A stretch of DNA of 64,000 nucleotides from Amblyomma americanum (taxonomy: Eukaryota; Arthropoda; Arachnida; Ixodida; Ixodidae), in contig NC_135497.1 in assembly GCF_052857255.1 (NCBI RefSeq), positions 350,812,799 through 350,876,798 on the forward strand. The letters are read 5' to 3'. The translations under genes and the position numbers were made by a program. Below the pieces are notes generated by a model. The model did not search any database and was not told where the DNA came from. It saw only the letters and a program-made list of their open reading frames with translations. Below, piece by piece: positions 44,571 through 57,500 of this stretch (positions within the stretch are counted from its first letter, which is position 1; each line of letters starts with the position of its first letter).

Positions 44571-45122
44571 AATTTCACACGTAGTTGGACTCGCAAATAT
44601 TACCGCGTACAAACGTACCGTCGGAAGAGCACCCTTTTTTATTTTTTTAGGGAGGGGGTGGGGGAATTACCGTCTGCTCAAATTTAATGTCACTAATATT
44701 TTGAGCTTATTTTCTAAACAGGTGCCGTGGTGGCACTGTAAGCAATGCATTTACTGGGCAGAAGTTTATTTTATGTTGTGTTGGCACAAGGTTAATGATT
44801 GTCATTGTACTGTGGTGCCATGTTCAAACAAAACACATAATTGTACACTCTCTTTGAAGAATGTCTAATGAGGTAATAAATTACTGAGCAGCGACTATGC
44901 ACTGTGGTAAATCCGACGGACGTTACTGAATTACTTCACACTTGTCATGTTCTGTTGTCGTTAGTGATTACGTCTGCCTTGGTGTCTGCTGCTTTCCAGT
45001 GTAGGGGTCGAGAGGCATGTCAAGCTCCACTTAGCAGCTTTTTTTCCTTCCACTCTCTACTGGCCAACGTGGTAAAATAAACTCAACATAATGCGTGATT
45101 GCTCAGACCTAGATTAGACTAC
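44571..45122. other. Unassigned spacer
   Basis: AT-rich, no gene or element recognised. Confidence 0.4.
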
Positions 45123-45214
45123 GATTTCACTTATTTACTCTCAGGGCCAATTGGCATCGAAGAGAGGAGATTTCACTTATTTACTCTCAGGGCCAATTGG
45201 CATCGAAGAGAGGA
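45123..45214 (+). repeat. Perfect 46-bp tandem duplication
   Basis: GATTTCACTTATTTACTCTC through GAAGAGAGGA is repeated back to back (45123-45168, 45169-45214) with no difference seen. This is either a very recent slippage/duplication or an assembly artefact. Confidence 0.85.
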
Positions 45215-48200
45215 GAGCAACTAACATAAATACATGTGTAGGCAGATTAATTAAAATGATTATACACAGCAGACTTGAAGGCATTGGATGCAGTGGTGGA
45301 CATGACGAAGGCAGAGAAGATGTGACAGCTGGAAACGTAGAAAAGTGGAGATCTGCGTGAGTTTGTACGCGACTTAAGGTGAACGGTAGCAAAAAATTAA
45401 GAAGGCGCAGAAGACTGAGGCCAGAGTTAAAACTGTAGTTTAACAGAGGAAAGCACCTCCCAGCAAGCCAAAATGTGCACATGCAAGCAGTTGTGTGTAC
45501 ACAGAACATAGAAAATGAAACTCCTTTTTGGACAGAAGGAAAGCTAAGGCACATTGCTTATTGTGATGTTGCTTAAAAAGTTGGTGTCTAGTTGTTGCCC
45601 TTCATATCTGGTCCTTCCACACCCAGCAACTGAAATGCCATCAAAAAGGAGCATCTCCAATCACTCTAATTACATGGGAGGTACATATCGCCAGATGTCA
45701 GAGGCTTGGCGTCTCATCTTGCAGACTAGCTAGTTTGGCAGATGTAAACTTTACCGCATGTAAGAGGCATGCGGTAGCCTTGAAGGGGAGTATTTCATGT
45801 GTTACAGCATATTGTACAGTGCTGGCATGCTTCATTATTTACATCACAGTAATATGCTAGCACAGGCTGTAAAGTTTGTAAGTGAACAGAAAAAAACAAT
45901 GTTCATGCCATATCTTAGCCACATTCTTAGTATTGTATAAAAAGTGCAAATAAGGAATTCCTCATTTTTTTGTCAGCTTTTTCTTTCTGTGCATTGATTT
46001 TTTGCAAGTTAGCAAGGTTCTACAGTCTTGTGTGCCTATCGGCTGGCCCCTTGTTTGTCAAAGGTACCGAGTACACAATGGGTCGTGTCAGTGCAAGCTA
46101 AGTAAACGATGGATAGAAAATTCGTGCTTTCAGAGTATTTCCAGAAAAAACTGCTATTATTTCCTACTCAGGATGGGGGAACAGCATCGATGGTGCACAT
46201 CCTCCTTGTCACTGCAGCAATTATGGCTGCTCGCTGCTTTTTGGTGGCGTTTCATTTATCTGCAGGAAGAGCAGGCATGAATGGGCGGCAATAGGTACCT
46301 ACTAAATTAAACATTGCATTGAGCAATATGTTGTTGTGTTGGTGCTTTTGTTATCCATGAAGGAGTTGGTGTTTTTGATTAATGGTTGTGTAGCAAAGAT
46401 GTAACTGCTACATTGCACTGCATTCACAGATTTGTTTGCCCATGCTTTTGGTTTCAAATGGCAGATGGAAATTCGGCTTTCAACATGTGCACTTTCATCA
46501 TGTTTGCAATGTACTTTCAGCTGGTGTTCAGTTTCACTTTGGAGAAGTTGTCCAACCATTGTCTGTGTCTAAATGTTTTCTAACAGTTGACCTCATTACG
46601 CAGCATTTCTCACAGAAAGCAAATGTTGCAGTAACATTTTTATTAAATGTTACTCTATCATGTGGCTAGCAATGTAGCGAAAAATATTTTCATCAAGTCA
46701 GCTTTTAACATTATAGCAAATTAAGGCCTTTGTTATTTAACGTTGCTCACAATTTGTACCATTCACTCAACCTTGAAGCAGCGTAATGCTTTATCACCCT
46801 TCCTCGGCTCTTCATTGTGTTAATCACATTAGACATGCTCATGGTCGTTCGCCATGCTAGTTTGCGGACATTGTTGCCTAAGAGTAAACCAGACAAATAA
46901 AAATCGGACGTCATGTGATGCCTATAGTCCGCGGGCCAGCAGTGCATCGTGTAAAAGTGGCGTCACATCATAAGCATCTTCTGTTTTTGCTGCCTTTAAG
47001 CAAGTTATTAGTGCGGTTGGTGCAACACATAGTCGATGGGGTCAACCGTCCTGTCGTGTTAAGTTTTGATCCCTTAAAGTGAATGTTTAGTATTTTTCCC
47101 TGCAACGACTACAGAGGAACACGGACGTTTCCTTCAATACTGGACTGAATATACGGTCATTCCCTACGTTTCATTGAAAGCAGAAGTGGTTCTGTATTTA
47201 AAACGTACATAGTCTACGTTATAGGTACGGAATTTTTTTACAGTGCACGCACTGTCATGCAGTACATACACAATCACAGTTCAGTGACTGCAGAGCGGTC
47301 TGCAACCAGTAACTTGCAACTATACTATGCAGCAAGCTTCTTTGCACGGTATTTGTTATATTTATCGAACGATGAGATGGAATTGGTATGGCTATTTCTA
47401 CACAGTGCATTTCCTAAAGACTCCTTTCTTCCATACTGTACTTTTTACCCAGAAAGCTTCCTACAGAGTCATTTAAATTGCTACGTATAAAGATGTCTTT
47501 AGCAGGTGTGTGAGCCCGAACAAAAAAAAATGTTTTTATTCTCCTTAATTCCTCAGTATTCCTGATTATCACGACACGGGCATCTATATGTTGGTACCAC
47601 TTTTTTCAGGCATTACAACTGATGTACCGATGTGTTTGGTACTAATTCATCTTCAGACCTTTCATGCCTGTTGGGTAAAAAAAAATACGAAATAATAGTT
47701 GGCTGCATTAGTTTTCACTGAGATAACTAGCATTACACAGCATGCTCTTGAAATTCCTCTAGCTGTCTGTAATTGGCTTCATTGTATAGCTTCATACTTG
47801 TTTAATTTAAACTCTGCACACTGCTCTTTTCACCGCACATGGCGACATGGCACGCGGAGCCCCGTGGGAATGGGCGAGGAGGATTCAGAGGTCGGCTGCT
47901 ACTTCCCTGGAATCCAAACACAGCTATAGGCACCTGCAAGTCACGGTAAATTTCGGAAAGGCAGCTTTCCCCGCTTCCTTTCGCCGTCTTGTCCGTCGTG
48001 CGTCGCGTGTCGCGGCGAACCCGACAAAGGGGAGGCCATCAATCCCCTTCCCCCTCCCCCTCCATTCCTACAGCAGAGGAAAGATCCCACAAATAGTTTC
48101 CTAGAGAGGTCCTTTTTTTCCCTGCAGTGAACGAGGGGTCAAACGACAGGCCCAAGCAGTGTGAGGCAACGTTCTCTGTTCATTCTAGAGACGCAAGCTT

Positions 48201-48477
48201 ACACTGCAAAATGAAACCTTGTCTTTCTCTTCCAAATGCAATTTCATTTCATTTTTACAAAATGGAAGTTACATACTACAGAGATGCAAGGGCTAAAAGC
48301 TGCTAAAAAGCAGCTTGACTGCTCCCAAGTGCCTCTGAAATGGCAGTACACGACAAACGCACTTCAAGCAAAAAAAAAAAAATGTTTACATATACGTATA
48401 AAAAGCATTAAAAAATGTTTACGTGCTCTTAAGGCAGCGCTATCCACGTTCTTTTATTGATGACGCCATAAGCAGAG
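45215..48477. other. Unassigned DNA
   Basis: No supported gene. A 61-codon frame at 46109-46294 (MDRKFVLSEYFQKK start) and a 125-codon minus frame at 45177-45554 have no domain. Around 48000-48060 is a GC/CT-rich patch (CCCCTTCCCCCTCCCCCTCC). The sequence from about 48240 may already belong to the PLE downstream, but this cannot be shown by motif. Confidence 0.35.
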
Positions 48478-49178
48478 CTTCAAATCTGAACCGTAGTCAA
48501 ATACTCCAGGTGCGCCGAAGAGATAACCGAAATGATTACACTACAAACCTTATTCTCACATTTAACAGTAACGCACCGAACATAAACAGAATTCTTAATT
48601 AGCACTATAATATTCTCCAGCAAAGTCAACGACTATCGAAAATATTTACATGTGCACCCCGCGTTATTTACAGGCGTGCCAAAAACATTCAGAACCATCT
48701 AGTCCACTCCCAGGAACACAAACCCCCAGAATATGGATGCCAGCCCTGTGGTAAAGGTCGCTGCAAAGTTTGCAAGCACATGAAGACTACGTGTTCCGCA
48801 ACTATTACGAGGTCAGTTTTCCAGCATTCAATCAACGGCAAGTTTGACTGCGACTCATCAAACATTATTTACCTTCTTGAATGCACTGTGTGTAACCAGC
48901 AATACGTAGGAGAGACAAACACTGCATTCCGCATTCGATTCAACAACCACCGAGCACACACCAAGTCTCTCCCCAATCTTCCCTTATCCAAGCATGTAAA
49001 CTAAGAAGGACACCCATTTGACCGACTAAAAGTAACAATTATTCAAGGGGGCTTCAAAAACAGGCGAGAACGTGAACAACGTGAATTCTATTTTATCCAC
49101 AAGTTTAATACTATTCAAGAATGTCTTAACGAAAAGCCTGGTATCCTTTCTTTTATTCACGACCTCCAAACAAAATAA
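48478..49178 (+). pseudogene. Penelope-like element C-terminus: linker and GIY-YIG endonuclease
   Basis: The frame reads SNLNRSQILQVRRRDN, NINRILN-stop, RLSKIFTCAPRVIYRRAKNI, then the Cys-rich linker CQPCGKGRCKVCKH. The GIY-YIG nuclease follows: IIYLLECTVCNQQYVGET (48865-48918), RIRFNNHRAH, then SKHVN-stop (48996-49003), GHPFDRLKVTII and REREQREFYFIHKF, ending at TAA 49176-49178. The two Tyr of GIY-YIG, the Arg of the RIRF element and the late Glu are visible. This is the endonuclease of a different PLE lineage from the 32-36 kb copies (CCHH-type linker present). In-frame stops at about 48597 and 49001 inactivate it. Confidence 0.88.
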
Positions 49179-49599
49179 TACTGCACCTCTCGTTAATTGG
49201 CTAACTCAGATATACGCTTTATAACTCCTAGTGTATATCCCAGGCAATCATACCCCTCCTTACTTACACTATCCTGCCTCGTGCAGTATTAATAAGCTTT
49301 GACGTTATTTCCTTACTTTTTTCCGACAATTTGAAATCTTTGTACACAGCTAGCCCAGCCCTCCTCCACTACAAACAAGTATTCCCGACGAAGTAGGTTC
49401 AACGACCCGCCCAGGGAGAGGGATGCACTGTTCAGTGAAAGCCAGACCCCCTGAGTAAGTTCTTACACATGTGCTCGTTAACGTAGCCCACTCCTTCCTT
49501 AACGTTCTAGCCCTCGGCTCACCGGAAATTAGTGAGACCCCCCAAAAGGCGCCTGGTTTGGCCTGTTCGTCGCTGCCAGTGTCATTTGCACAGCGGCGC
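49179..49599 (+). mobile_element. PLE 3' UTR, proximal part
   Basis: Non-coding sequence following the GIY-YIG stop. Its continuation after the Q copy B insertion is at 54124-54375. The assignment rests on continuity across the insertion. Confidence 0.65.
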
Positions 49600-49800
49600 C
49601 TCTTTGGCCACGCATCTGCAGCGGCGCCCATCTTTGTGTTTGTGCATTTTGTTTGTGTCTTGTTTGCACGTTTTCCTTTCTTACGCCTGTGGTTGCCGCG
49701 CTGCCCATGTCCCCCGCACCGTCTTCCTCTCCTTTTCTCTCGTTTCGCCATCTCCTTTTTTTACCCCGTCCTTCCTTACTAGAATAGTCCCCCCCCCCCC
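49600..49800 (+). repeat. Long direct repeat, left copy
   Basis: About 196-200 bp from CTCTTTGGCC to a 12-base C run. It matches 53928-54123 with roughly 13 differences (about 93% by eye). The two copies exactly bracket Q copy B. Confidence 0.9.
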
Positions 49801-52800
49801 TGCAATGAAAACAATGAACATGTATGTTCACTAACAATAGTTTACAGACGCATGAAAACAAAGAGAAGACCCGAGAAAAATAAAGAGAAAAGAAACACTC
49901 AATAGGCATACATGGCACCGGCAGACAACAAAGGAACATTAAATGCAACCTGGCTATATATTAACAAAATACATTTTTAACTCGCTTGGTTTAACACTAT
50001 CCAAAACTTTGTACTTATTAAGAGTGGTCGGTAAATTGTGTTCAAGCGTTTGTAGTTTATAATTAATTCGAAAATATGGAATATACCAGAGATCGGTATT
50101 TCAGGTGTAGAGTCGATTCGAAGCGGTCCTTAAATGTGTAGTACGTATTAAGGAATCTCTATAAGCAGGAGAAGAATGGTAAAAGAACCTCAAAATGCGA
50201 AAAACATATATATGTTCAAAACGAATGATGTTATAATTTCTAAAAGCAGTTTGCGTTGGAGAGACAGATAAGGAAGGTTTGCAATGTAGCGGATCATTTT
50301 CTTCTGCAGAACCTGTATTTTTATCACATTTGTTTTTGTGGTGTTGCCCAGAGTTACGGAACCGAAAAGAGCATGATAAATTTGAATTTTCACGTGAGTG
50401 GGAAGGAGCCATCGACATCGTGTTAGAACACCTGCTACTGAAGAGAGCTTTTTGCAAATATTTTCCACATGTCGATCCCACCTGAGATGCGACGAGAAAG
50501 TAACTTCAAGGATTTTTTGGCTGTCTACAATTTGAATTTCTTGACCTGCGTATTTAGGAGCGCGTTGTAGTTCGACTGGCTTGTTCCTTGCACGGAAAAT
50601 CATTACCTTAGTCTTTGTAGGGTTTATTTGTAGGCAATTAGAAGAGGACCAGTTCTTTAGTTTCGTAAGGATTACGTTGCACTCTTCAATTAACTTGTTT
50701 ATGTCGTGACCAGGGATTAGTAAACTGCTATCATCGGCGTATATAATAAATTTCGCTTTGTCATAAATATGCACAATGTCATATATATAGATGTTAAAAA
50801 GCATCGGGCCCAGAATGCTGCGTTGAGGCACACCATTTCGTACCGCCAGAAAAAAAGACTGAAGGTTGTGGATATAGACAGATTGTTTTCGATTTTGCAG
50901 GTATGATTTCATGAGGTCTAAAGGTGTTCCACGAACTCCGTTTTGAGAAAGTTTATGAGTTAAAATTTGATGGTTTAGGCAATGAAAAGCCTTACTAAAA
51001 TCAATGAAGAGTCCGACAGTGAGAATACCTGCTTCAGTGTTTTGCAGGATACATTTCTTAAGTGATAACAAAGCCGTTTCCGTCGACTTTCACCTTCGGA
51101 AGCCAAATTGAGCATCAGACAGGATTTGTTTTGCATTAAAACGTTCACTACATGGGAAAAGATTACTTTTTCCAAGCCCTTTGAAAAGACTGGAACCACA
51201 GATTTTGGTCTATAATGGGACACTACATCTTTATCTCCCCCTTTAAACACAACTGTCACTCTTGCTTTCTTCATTTATTCCGGGTAAACTCCCGTTTCAA
51301 TTAACAAATTGAAGATGTATGCAAGCACAGGTGCAATATATGATAGTACATATTTCACTGGTTTTATCTGAATATTGTCAACATCTAAGGCTGTGCTATT
51401 ATTCAAATTCATAAAGGTCTCATTGGTGGGCTCAAGGAAAAGGCTTTCGAAAGAGCTACAAGATGAAGGAACTTCAGGTAGATGCATCATAGGTAAATGG
51501 GTGGTTAAAAAATGCTGATTAAATGGCCAGCAAGAGCCTGACCGGATAATTCAGAGCCCTTATAGATTATTCGTTGAGCTGGCGCATTTTTCGTATTGCG
51601 ACGTAACAAGTTATCTACAACTTCCCACACAGTGTCTGAATTTTTTATTCTAACATCAGAGAACAGTTTTTGATGATACACAGTCTTAGCACGCTTAAGC
51701 TCAGCATTTAGATTATTTCTTGTTTTTTTTTAATAAGAGATTCAAGAGAGCGATTATTTAGAAAGGCATGGTACTTGTTTTTGCTCTTTATCATTCTTCT
51801 GAGCTCTGGCGTGATCCATGGCTCTCTTATTCATTTAGACTGCTTAATATTCTTTATATATTTCTACAAAAACCATGATAAACGCTGAATATGCATTATT
51901 TGAGTCCTATATAGAATAACTAGGACTCCCGCCCAAAACCATTTCAGCTTATCTGGGTACCTCCAACCTTTTTTATTTGCGTGTAACTCCAGCCCCTCTT
52001 CATCTTTGTTATTGTAGCCGCTATTGTTTCTCAAGTACCATCTTGATATTAGCAGTTCCTAATTCAAGCCTTCTGCAGGGTTTGAAGGACCTATTTAATT
52101 GGAAATGAGGAGAACACGTGCACAGGGTGGAAAGCGTGTGATCTGCCAGGAAACACTGAGGCGGCCCCGAGAAGGGCATTTATTAAGGTTGACAACCATT
52201 TTGTGCCTCTTCACTTGGCAGCGACGACACAGCGTGTGCGGTCCCCATGGTTTTGCCCCAGCTGTCGAGGCAATCCTCAGGCACGACCTTCGACATCTGA
52301 TGTTTTTATTTAAAAAACACATGGACCAAAGTCGTGCTATATGCAGCGCGATCGCCATGTGGTTCCACTGACGGCGAACAATCATCCACCTACCCCGGCT
52401 CTTTGGACAGATTCAGGAAACGACTGAAAAGAACAAAAGTAACGAGCAAACAAGTTAGAACGCAAAGAAACGAAGGCGCTCTGCGCTAATGCTGCCGCGA
52501 GGTCTAATATGTAAAATTTCACGGCTGGCGTCGATTTCTACAAAGCGCGGGTAGTCGCTACGGAAATAAACAAAGGCGCACTGGAGCTGGGTAAGTCTGC
52601 AGCTACAAGCACGAGTTTTTTGTCTCTACCGCCGATTTCCACACCGCGCGAACGTCATAACTTTTCTTGGACTTGCTGTTGAAGCTGACAGCGATCATAA
52701 AAATTAAGGCCGCCGACTGTAGTGAAGAGGCTTGCCATTGAAAGAAACAAAGCCGTGCACTTTGTCAACCAGGCAACGAGGCCTAGCGCGAGTTTTAGAG

Positions 52801-53927
52801 CCGACTTGGACAAAGCGCGAGACGGCGCGCGCTTCTAACGCTTGCCGACGCAAAGAAACAAAGGCGCGCTGCGCTGGGATAATGCTGTAACGACGTCTAA
52901 TATGTAAATTTTCACGGCTGCCGTCGATTTCGACAAAGCGCGAGAAGTCTCTAAGGAATTAAACAAAGCTGCACTGCACTGGGTGAATGCTGGACACTTA
53001 GGCCAGACGCGATTTCCACAATGCGCGAGTCGGAACCTCTGGACTTACCGTTACAGCTGATAGCGATCCTAAAGGGCAGATTGTAGTGGCAGAATTATCG
53101 TGGCCACTTTTACCCAGGACTTGCCACTGCAAAGGAACAAAGGCGCACTGGGGTCGATGCCCTGGCGTCTCGCCACGTGGTATCGGTCCGCGGCAAATAA
53201 GGACAGCATCGGCTCGCCAGAAGCATCCAGGAAACGATGCTGCAAAAAAAGTTACGTTACAAGCGCCGCAATTTGGCGAGTTCTGCACGAGAAAACTTGC
53301 GAAAACGTTGTTCAACCCTTACCTCGTGACTGAGAACGTGCACGCCGGACAATCGCTTCATCGTGGCTGTCAGACGGCGGTTCAGATGGCGACGCCGGCG
53401 GTCCTCAAACCGCACCTTATGTGGCTCGTCGTAATGGAGTTGTAAAATTTTGAACACCAGCACGACGTGCTCCTGCAGCAGGAAAACGAGGTCCTGGAAT
53501 GCGCAAGGCATGTAGGTAAGCGGTACAGCACTTCATGAAGCGAAATTTGAGATAAAATGCGTACCTTTATGTCGCTGGCGATTTCTCGCGGGTGAGCGCC
53601 TTTTGGGGGTCGTCGCAATGTCGTGGAAGCAAGAACTGTACAGAAATTTCAGCTGGCTGCGCCGACGAGCGCACCACGCAAAAAAAGCCATACCTGGACA
53701 GCTTCCGAAACGCGCGCGCCACCGCCTACGCTCACGAAGAGAATGCCCGCAGACCACGCACGCCCGGCGGCCGGCCCTAGCGATTCCCTAGGCACTCTAG
53801 GGACAGGCCGAGAGAGGCGCGGCGACCCCACATCCGGTTGAGAACGAGGGCGAAGCGAAAAAACGTCACGCAGACACGCATCCCACCGACCAATCGGCGT
53901 TTCCAGCCCACCGACCCGCAAACGCTT
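49801..53927 (-). mobile_element. Element Q copy B (minus strand, both ends present)
   Basis: The best complete Q copy, 4127 bp. In element sense it starts at 53927 with AAGCGTTTGCGGGTCGG and ends at 49801 with GTTTTCATTGCA. The 5' module (53927 to about 51860) carries the GC-rich core, the 84-codon equivalent of the A/C stretch (53511-53257, with an in-frame 3-codon deletion) and two about 110-bp subrepeats (52457-52562, 52845-52955). The RT follows at 51855-49954. The empty TTAA site of the copy A MITE is visible at about 52706-52712. The flanking 196-bp direct repeats are described separately. Confidence 0.85.
49954..51855 (-). pseudogene. Q copy B reverse transcriptase, CR1-like
   Basis: A minus-strand RT with NLNNSTALDVDNIQIKPVKY, KGGDKDVVSHYRP, LFIDFSKAFHCLNHQ, GVPQRSILGPMLFN and YADD at 50730-50741, then the thumb and a C-terminal region (KIQVLQKKMIRYIANLPYLS), ending at a TAG near 49954. 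Frame breaks or stops lie near 51274, 51090 and 50350. In the GVPQG motif the Gly is replaced by Arg. RNase H and endonuclease are absent. With C, it defines the RT 3' end that copy A lacks. Confidence 0.88.
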
Positions 53928-54123
53928 CTCTTTGGCCGGGCATCTGCAGCGGCGCCCATCTTTGTGTTTGTGCATTTTGTTTGTGTCTTGTTGGCACGTT
54001 TTGCTTTCGTATGCCTGTGGTCGCCGCGCTGCCCATGTCCCCCGCACTGTCTTCATCTCCATTTCTCTCGTTTCGCCATCTCCTTTTTTTACCCCGCCCT
54101 TCCTTACTATAATAGTTCCCCCC
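53928..54123 (+). repeat. Long direct repeat, right copy
   Basis: Right-hand partner of 49600-49800. It continues directly into PLE 3' UTR sequence (54124 onward), so this copy is in the native context and the left copy is equally adjoined to native PLE sequence on its left. The pair looks like a very long target-site duplication or the product of unequal exchange. Confidence 0.9.
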
Positions 54124-54375
54124 TTTTTTTCTTTTCTTTCTATTTTTTGCTATCTCCCCCAAACTTGTCCCTGTGTGCTCCCACACCCCTATCTTTATTT
54201 TTTGTTTACTTTTTTGTTCAATTTTTTGAACTGTTGTTGCTATTTGCTTGTTACACTCCTTCTGCCCTCCTCTGCAGCTCACAAACTTAAAACGTTTATT
54301 TGACGCGAGACCACTACAGTCCTGAAGAAGACCGCACCGCGGTCGAAACGTTGATAAATAAATGTGTCGCTGTAG
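54124..54375 (+). ncRNA. PLE 3' end with hammerhead-like ribozyme motif
   Basis: Pyrimidine-rich 3' UTR leading to a compact structured end. CTGAAGA (54322-54328, fits the hammerhead CUGANGA box), one A, a perfect 6-bp stem GACCGC-ACC-GCGGTC (54330-54344) and GAAA (54345-54348) follow in order. An outer helix CTACAG/CTGTAG (54314-54319, 54370-54375) closes it. Hammerhead motifs are known from Penelope-like elements, where they lie in the terminal repeats. The extra A before the stem is unusual; activity is not shown. Confidence 0.65.
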
Positions 54376-54395
54376 AAGTGCCCACTTCTCTTAAA

Positions 54396-54415
54396 TCTCT
54401 CTCTCTCTCTATATA

Positions 54416-54501
<86 letters not shown>
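54396..54501 (+). repeat. (CT)n(TA)n microsatellite
   Basis: A short CT run followed by about 90 bp of TA repeats with one ATATCTATATA interruption. It separates the PLE 3' end from Q copy C. Repeat length is likely to vary between individuals and to be unreliable in assembly. Confidence 0.95.
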
Positions 54502-54505
<4 letters not shown>

Positions 54506-54545
54506 CAAACCCAAAAACAACGAAGCAAGTGACATATAGATTAAA

Positions 54546-57500
54546 TGCGATGAAAACAATGAGCATGTATGTTCACTAAAAATAGTTTACAGACGCATGA
54601 AAACAAAGAGAAGACCCGAGAAAAATAGAGAAAAGAAACACTTGATAGGCATACATGGCACCGGCAGACAACAGAGGAACATAAAATGCAACCTGGCTAT
54701 ATATTAACAAAATACATTTTTAACTCGCTTGGTTTAACACTATCCAAAACTTTGTACTTATTAAGAGTGGTCGGTAAATTGTGTTCAAGCGTTCGTAGAT
54801 TATAATTAATTCGAAAATATGGAATATACCAGAGATCGGTATTTCAGGTGCAGAGTCGATTCGAAGCGGTCCTTAAATGTGTAGTACGTATTAAGAAATC
54901 TCTATAAGCAGGAGAAAAATGGTAAAAGAACCTCAAAATGCGAAAAACATATATATGTTCAAAACGAATTATGTTATAATTTCTAAAAGAAGTTTGCGTT
55001 GGAGAGACAGATAAGGAAGGTTTGCAATGTAGCGGATCATTTTTTTCTGCAGAACCTGTATTTTTATCACATTTGTTTTTGCGGTGGTTGCCCAAACAGA
55101 GTTACGGAACCGAAAAGAGCATGATAAATTTGAATTTTCACATGAGTGGGAAGGAGCCATCGACATCGTGTTAGAACGCCTGCTACTGATGAGAGCTTTT
55201 TGCAAATATTTTCCACATGTCGATCCCACCTGAGATGCGGCGAGAAAGTAACTTCAAGGATTTTGTGGCTGTCTACAAACCGAATTTCATGACATGCATA
55301 TTTAGGAGCGCGTTGTAGTTCGACTGGCTTGTTCCTTGCACGGAAAATCATTACCTTAGTCTTTGTAGGGTTTATTTGTAGGCAATTAGAAGAGGACCAG
55401 TTCTCTAGTTTCGTAAGGATTACGTTGCACTCTTCAATTAACTTGTTTATGTCGTGACCAGGGATTAGTAAACTGCTATCATCGGCGTATATAATAAATT
55501 TCGCTTTGTCATAAATATGCACAATGTCATTTATATTGATGTTAAAAAGCATCGGGCCCAGAATGCTGCCTTGAAGCACACCATTTCGTACCGCCAGAAA
55601 AGAAGACTGATGGTTGTGGATATAGACAGATTGTTTTCGATTTTGCAGGTATGATTTCATGAGGTCTAAAGGTGTTCCACGAACTCCGTTTTGAGAAAGT
55701 TTATGAGTTAAAATTTGATGGTTTAGGGAATCGAAAGCCTTACTAAAATCAATGAAGAGTCCGACAGTGAGAATACCTGCTTCAGTGTTTTGCAGGATAC
55801 ATTCCTTTAGTGATAACCAAGCCGTTTCCGTCGACTTTCCCCTTCGGAAGCCAAATTGAGCATCAGACAGGAACGGGAAAAGATTACTTTTTCCAAGCCC
55901 TTTGAAAAGACTGGAATCACAGATATTGGTCTATAATTGGACACTACATCTTTATCTCCCCCTTTAAACACAACTGTCACTCTTGCTTTCTTCATTTCTT
56001 CCGGGTAAACTCCCGTTTCAGTTAACAAATTGAAGATGTATGCAAGCACAGGTGCAATATATGATAGTACATATTTCACTGGTTTTATCTGAATATTGTC
56101 AACATCTAAGGCTTTGCTATTATTCAAATTCATAAAGGTCTCATTGGTGGGCTCAAGGAAAAGGCTTTCGAAAGGGCTACAAGATGATGGAACTTCGGGT
56201 CGATGCATCATAGGTAAATGGGTAGTTAAAAAATTGCTGTTTAAATGGCCAGCAAGAGCCTGACCGGATAATTCAGAGCCCTTATAGATTATTCGTTGAG
56301 CTGGCGCATTTTTCGTATTGCGACGTAACAAGTTATCTACAACTTTCCACACAGTGTCTGAATTTTTCACTCTAACATCAGAGAACAGTTTTTGATGATA
56401 CACAATCTTAGCACGTTTAAGCTCAGCATTTAGACTATTTCTTTTTTTTTTTAATAACAGATTCTAGAGAGCGATTATTTAAAAAGGCATGGTACTTGTT
56501 TTTGCTCTTTATCATTCTTCTGAGCTCTGGCGTGATCCATGGTTCTCTTATTCGTTTAGACTGCTTAATGTTCTTTATATATTTCTACAAAAACCTTGAT
56601 AAACGCTGAATATGCATTATTTGAGTCTTATATAGAATAACTAAGACTCCCGCCCAAAACCATTTCAGCTTATCTGGGTACCTCCAACCTTTTTTATTTG
56701 CGTGTAACTCCAGCCCCTCTTCATCTTTGTTATTGTAGCCGCTATTGTTTCTCAAGTACCATCTTGATATTAGCCGTTCCTAATTCAAGCCTTCTGCAGG
56801 GTTTGAAGGACCTATTTAATTGGAAATGAGGAGAACACGTGCACAGGGTGGAAAGCGTGTGATCTGCCAGGAAACACTGAGGCGGCCCCGAGAAGGGCAT
56901 TTATTAAGGTTGACAACCGTTTTGTGCCTCTTCACTTGGCAGCGACGACACAGCGTGTGCGGTCCCCATGGTTTTGCCCCAGCTGTCGAAGCAATCCTCG
57001 GGAACGACCTTCGACATCTGATGTTTTATTTAAAAAACACATGGACCAAAGTCGTGCTGTATGCAGTGCGATCGACATGTGGTTCCACTGACGGCGAACA
57101 ATCATCCACCTAGCCCGGCTCTTTGAACAGATTCAGGAAACGACTGAAAAGAACAAAAGTAACGAGCAAACAAGTTAGAACGCAAAGAAACGAAGGCGAT
57201 CTGCGCTAATGCTGTAGCGAAGTCTAATATGTAAATTTTCACGGCTGGCGTCGATTTCTACAAAGCGCGGGTAGTCGCTACGGAAATAAACAAAGGCGCA
57301 CTGGAGCTGGGTAAGTCTGCAGCTACAAGCACGAGTTTTTTGTCTCTACCGCCGATTTCCACACCGCGCGATCGTCATAACTTTTCTTGGACTTGCTGTT
57401 GAAGCTGACAGCGATCATAAAAATTAAGGCCGCCGACTGTAGTGACAGAGGCTTGCCATTGAAAGGAACAGAGCCGTGCACTTTGTCAACCAGGCAACGA

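Noticed and set aside
45177..45554. 125-codon minus-strand frame
   Set aside because: No domain; part of it is created by the 46-bp tandem duplication.
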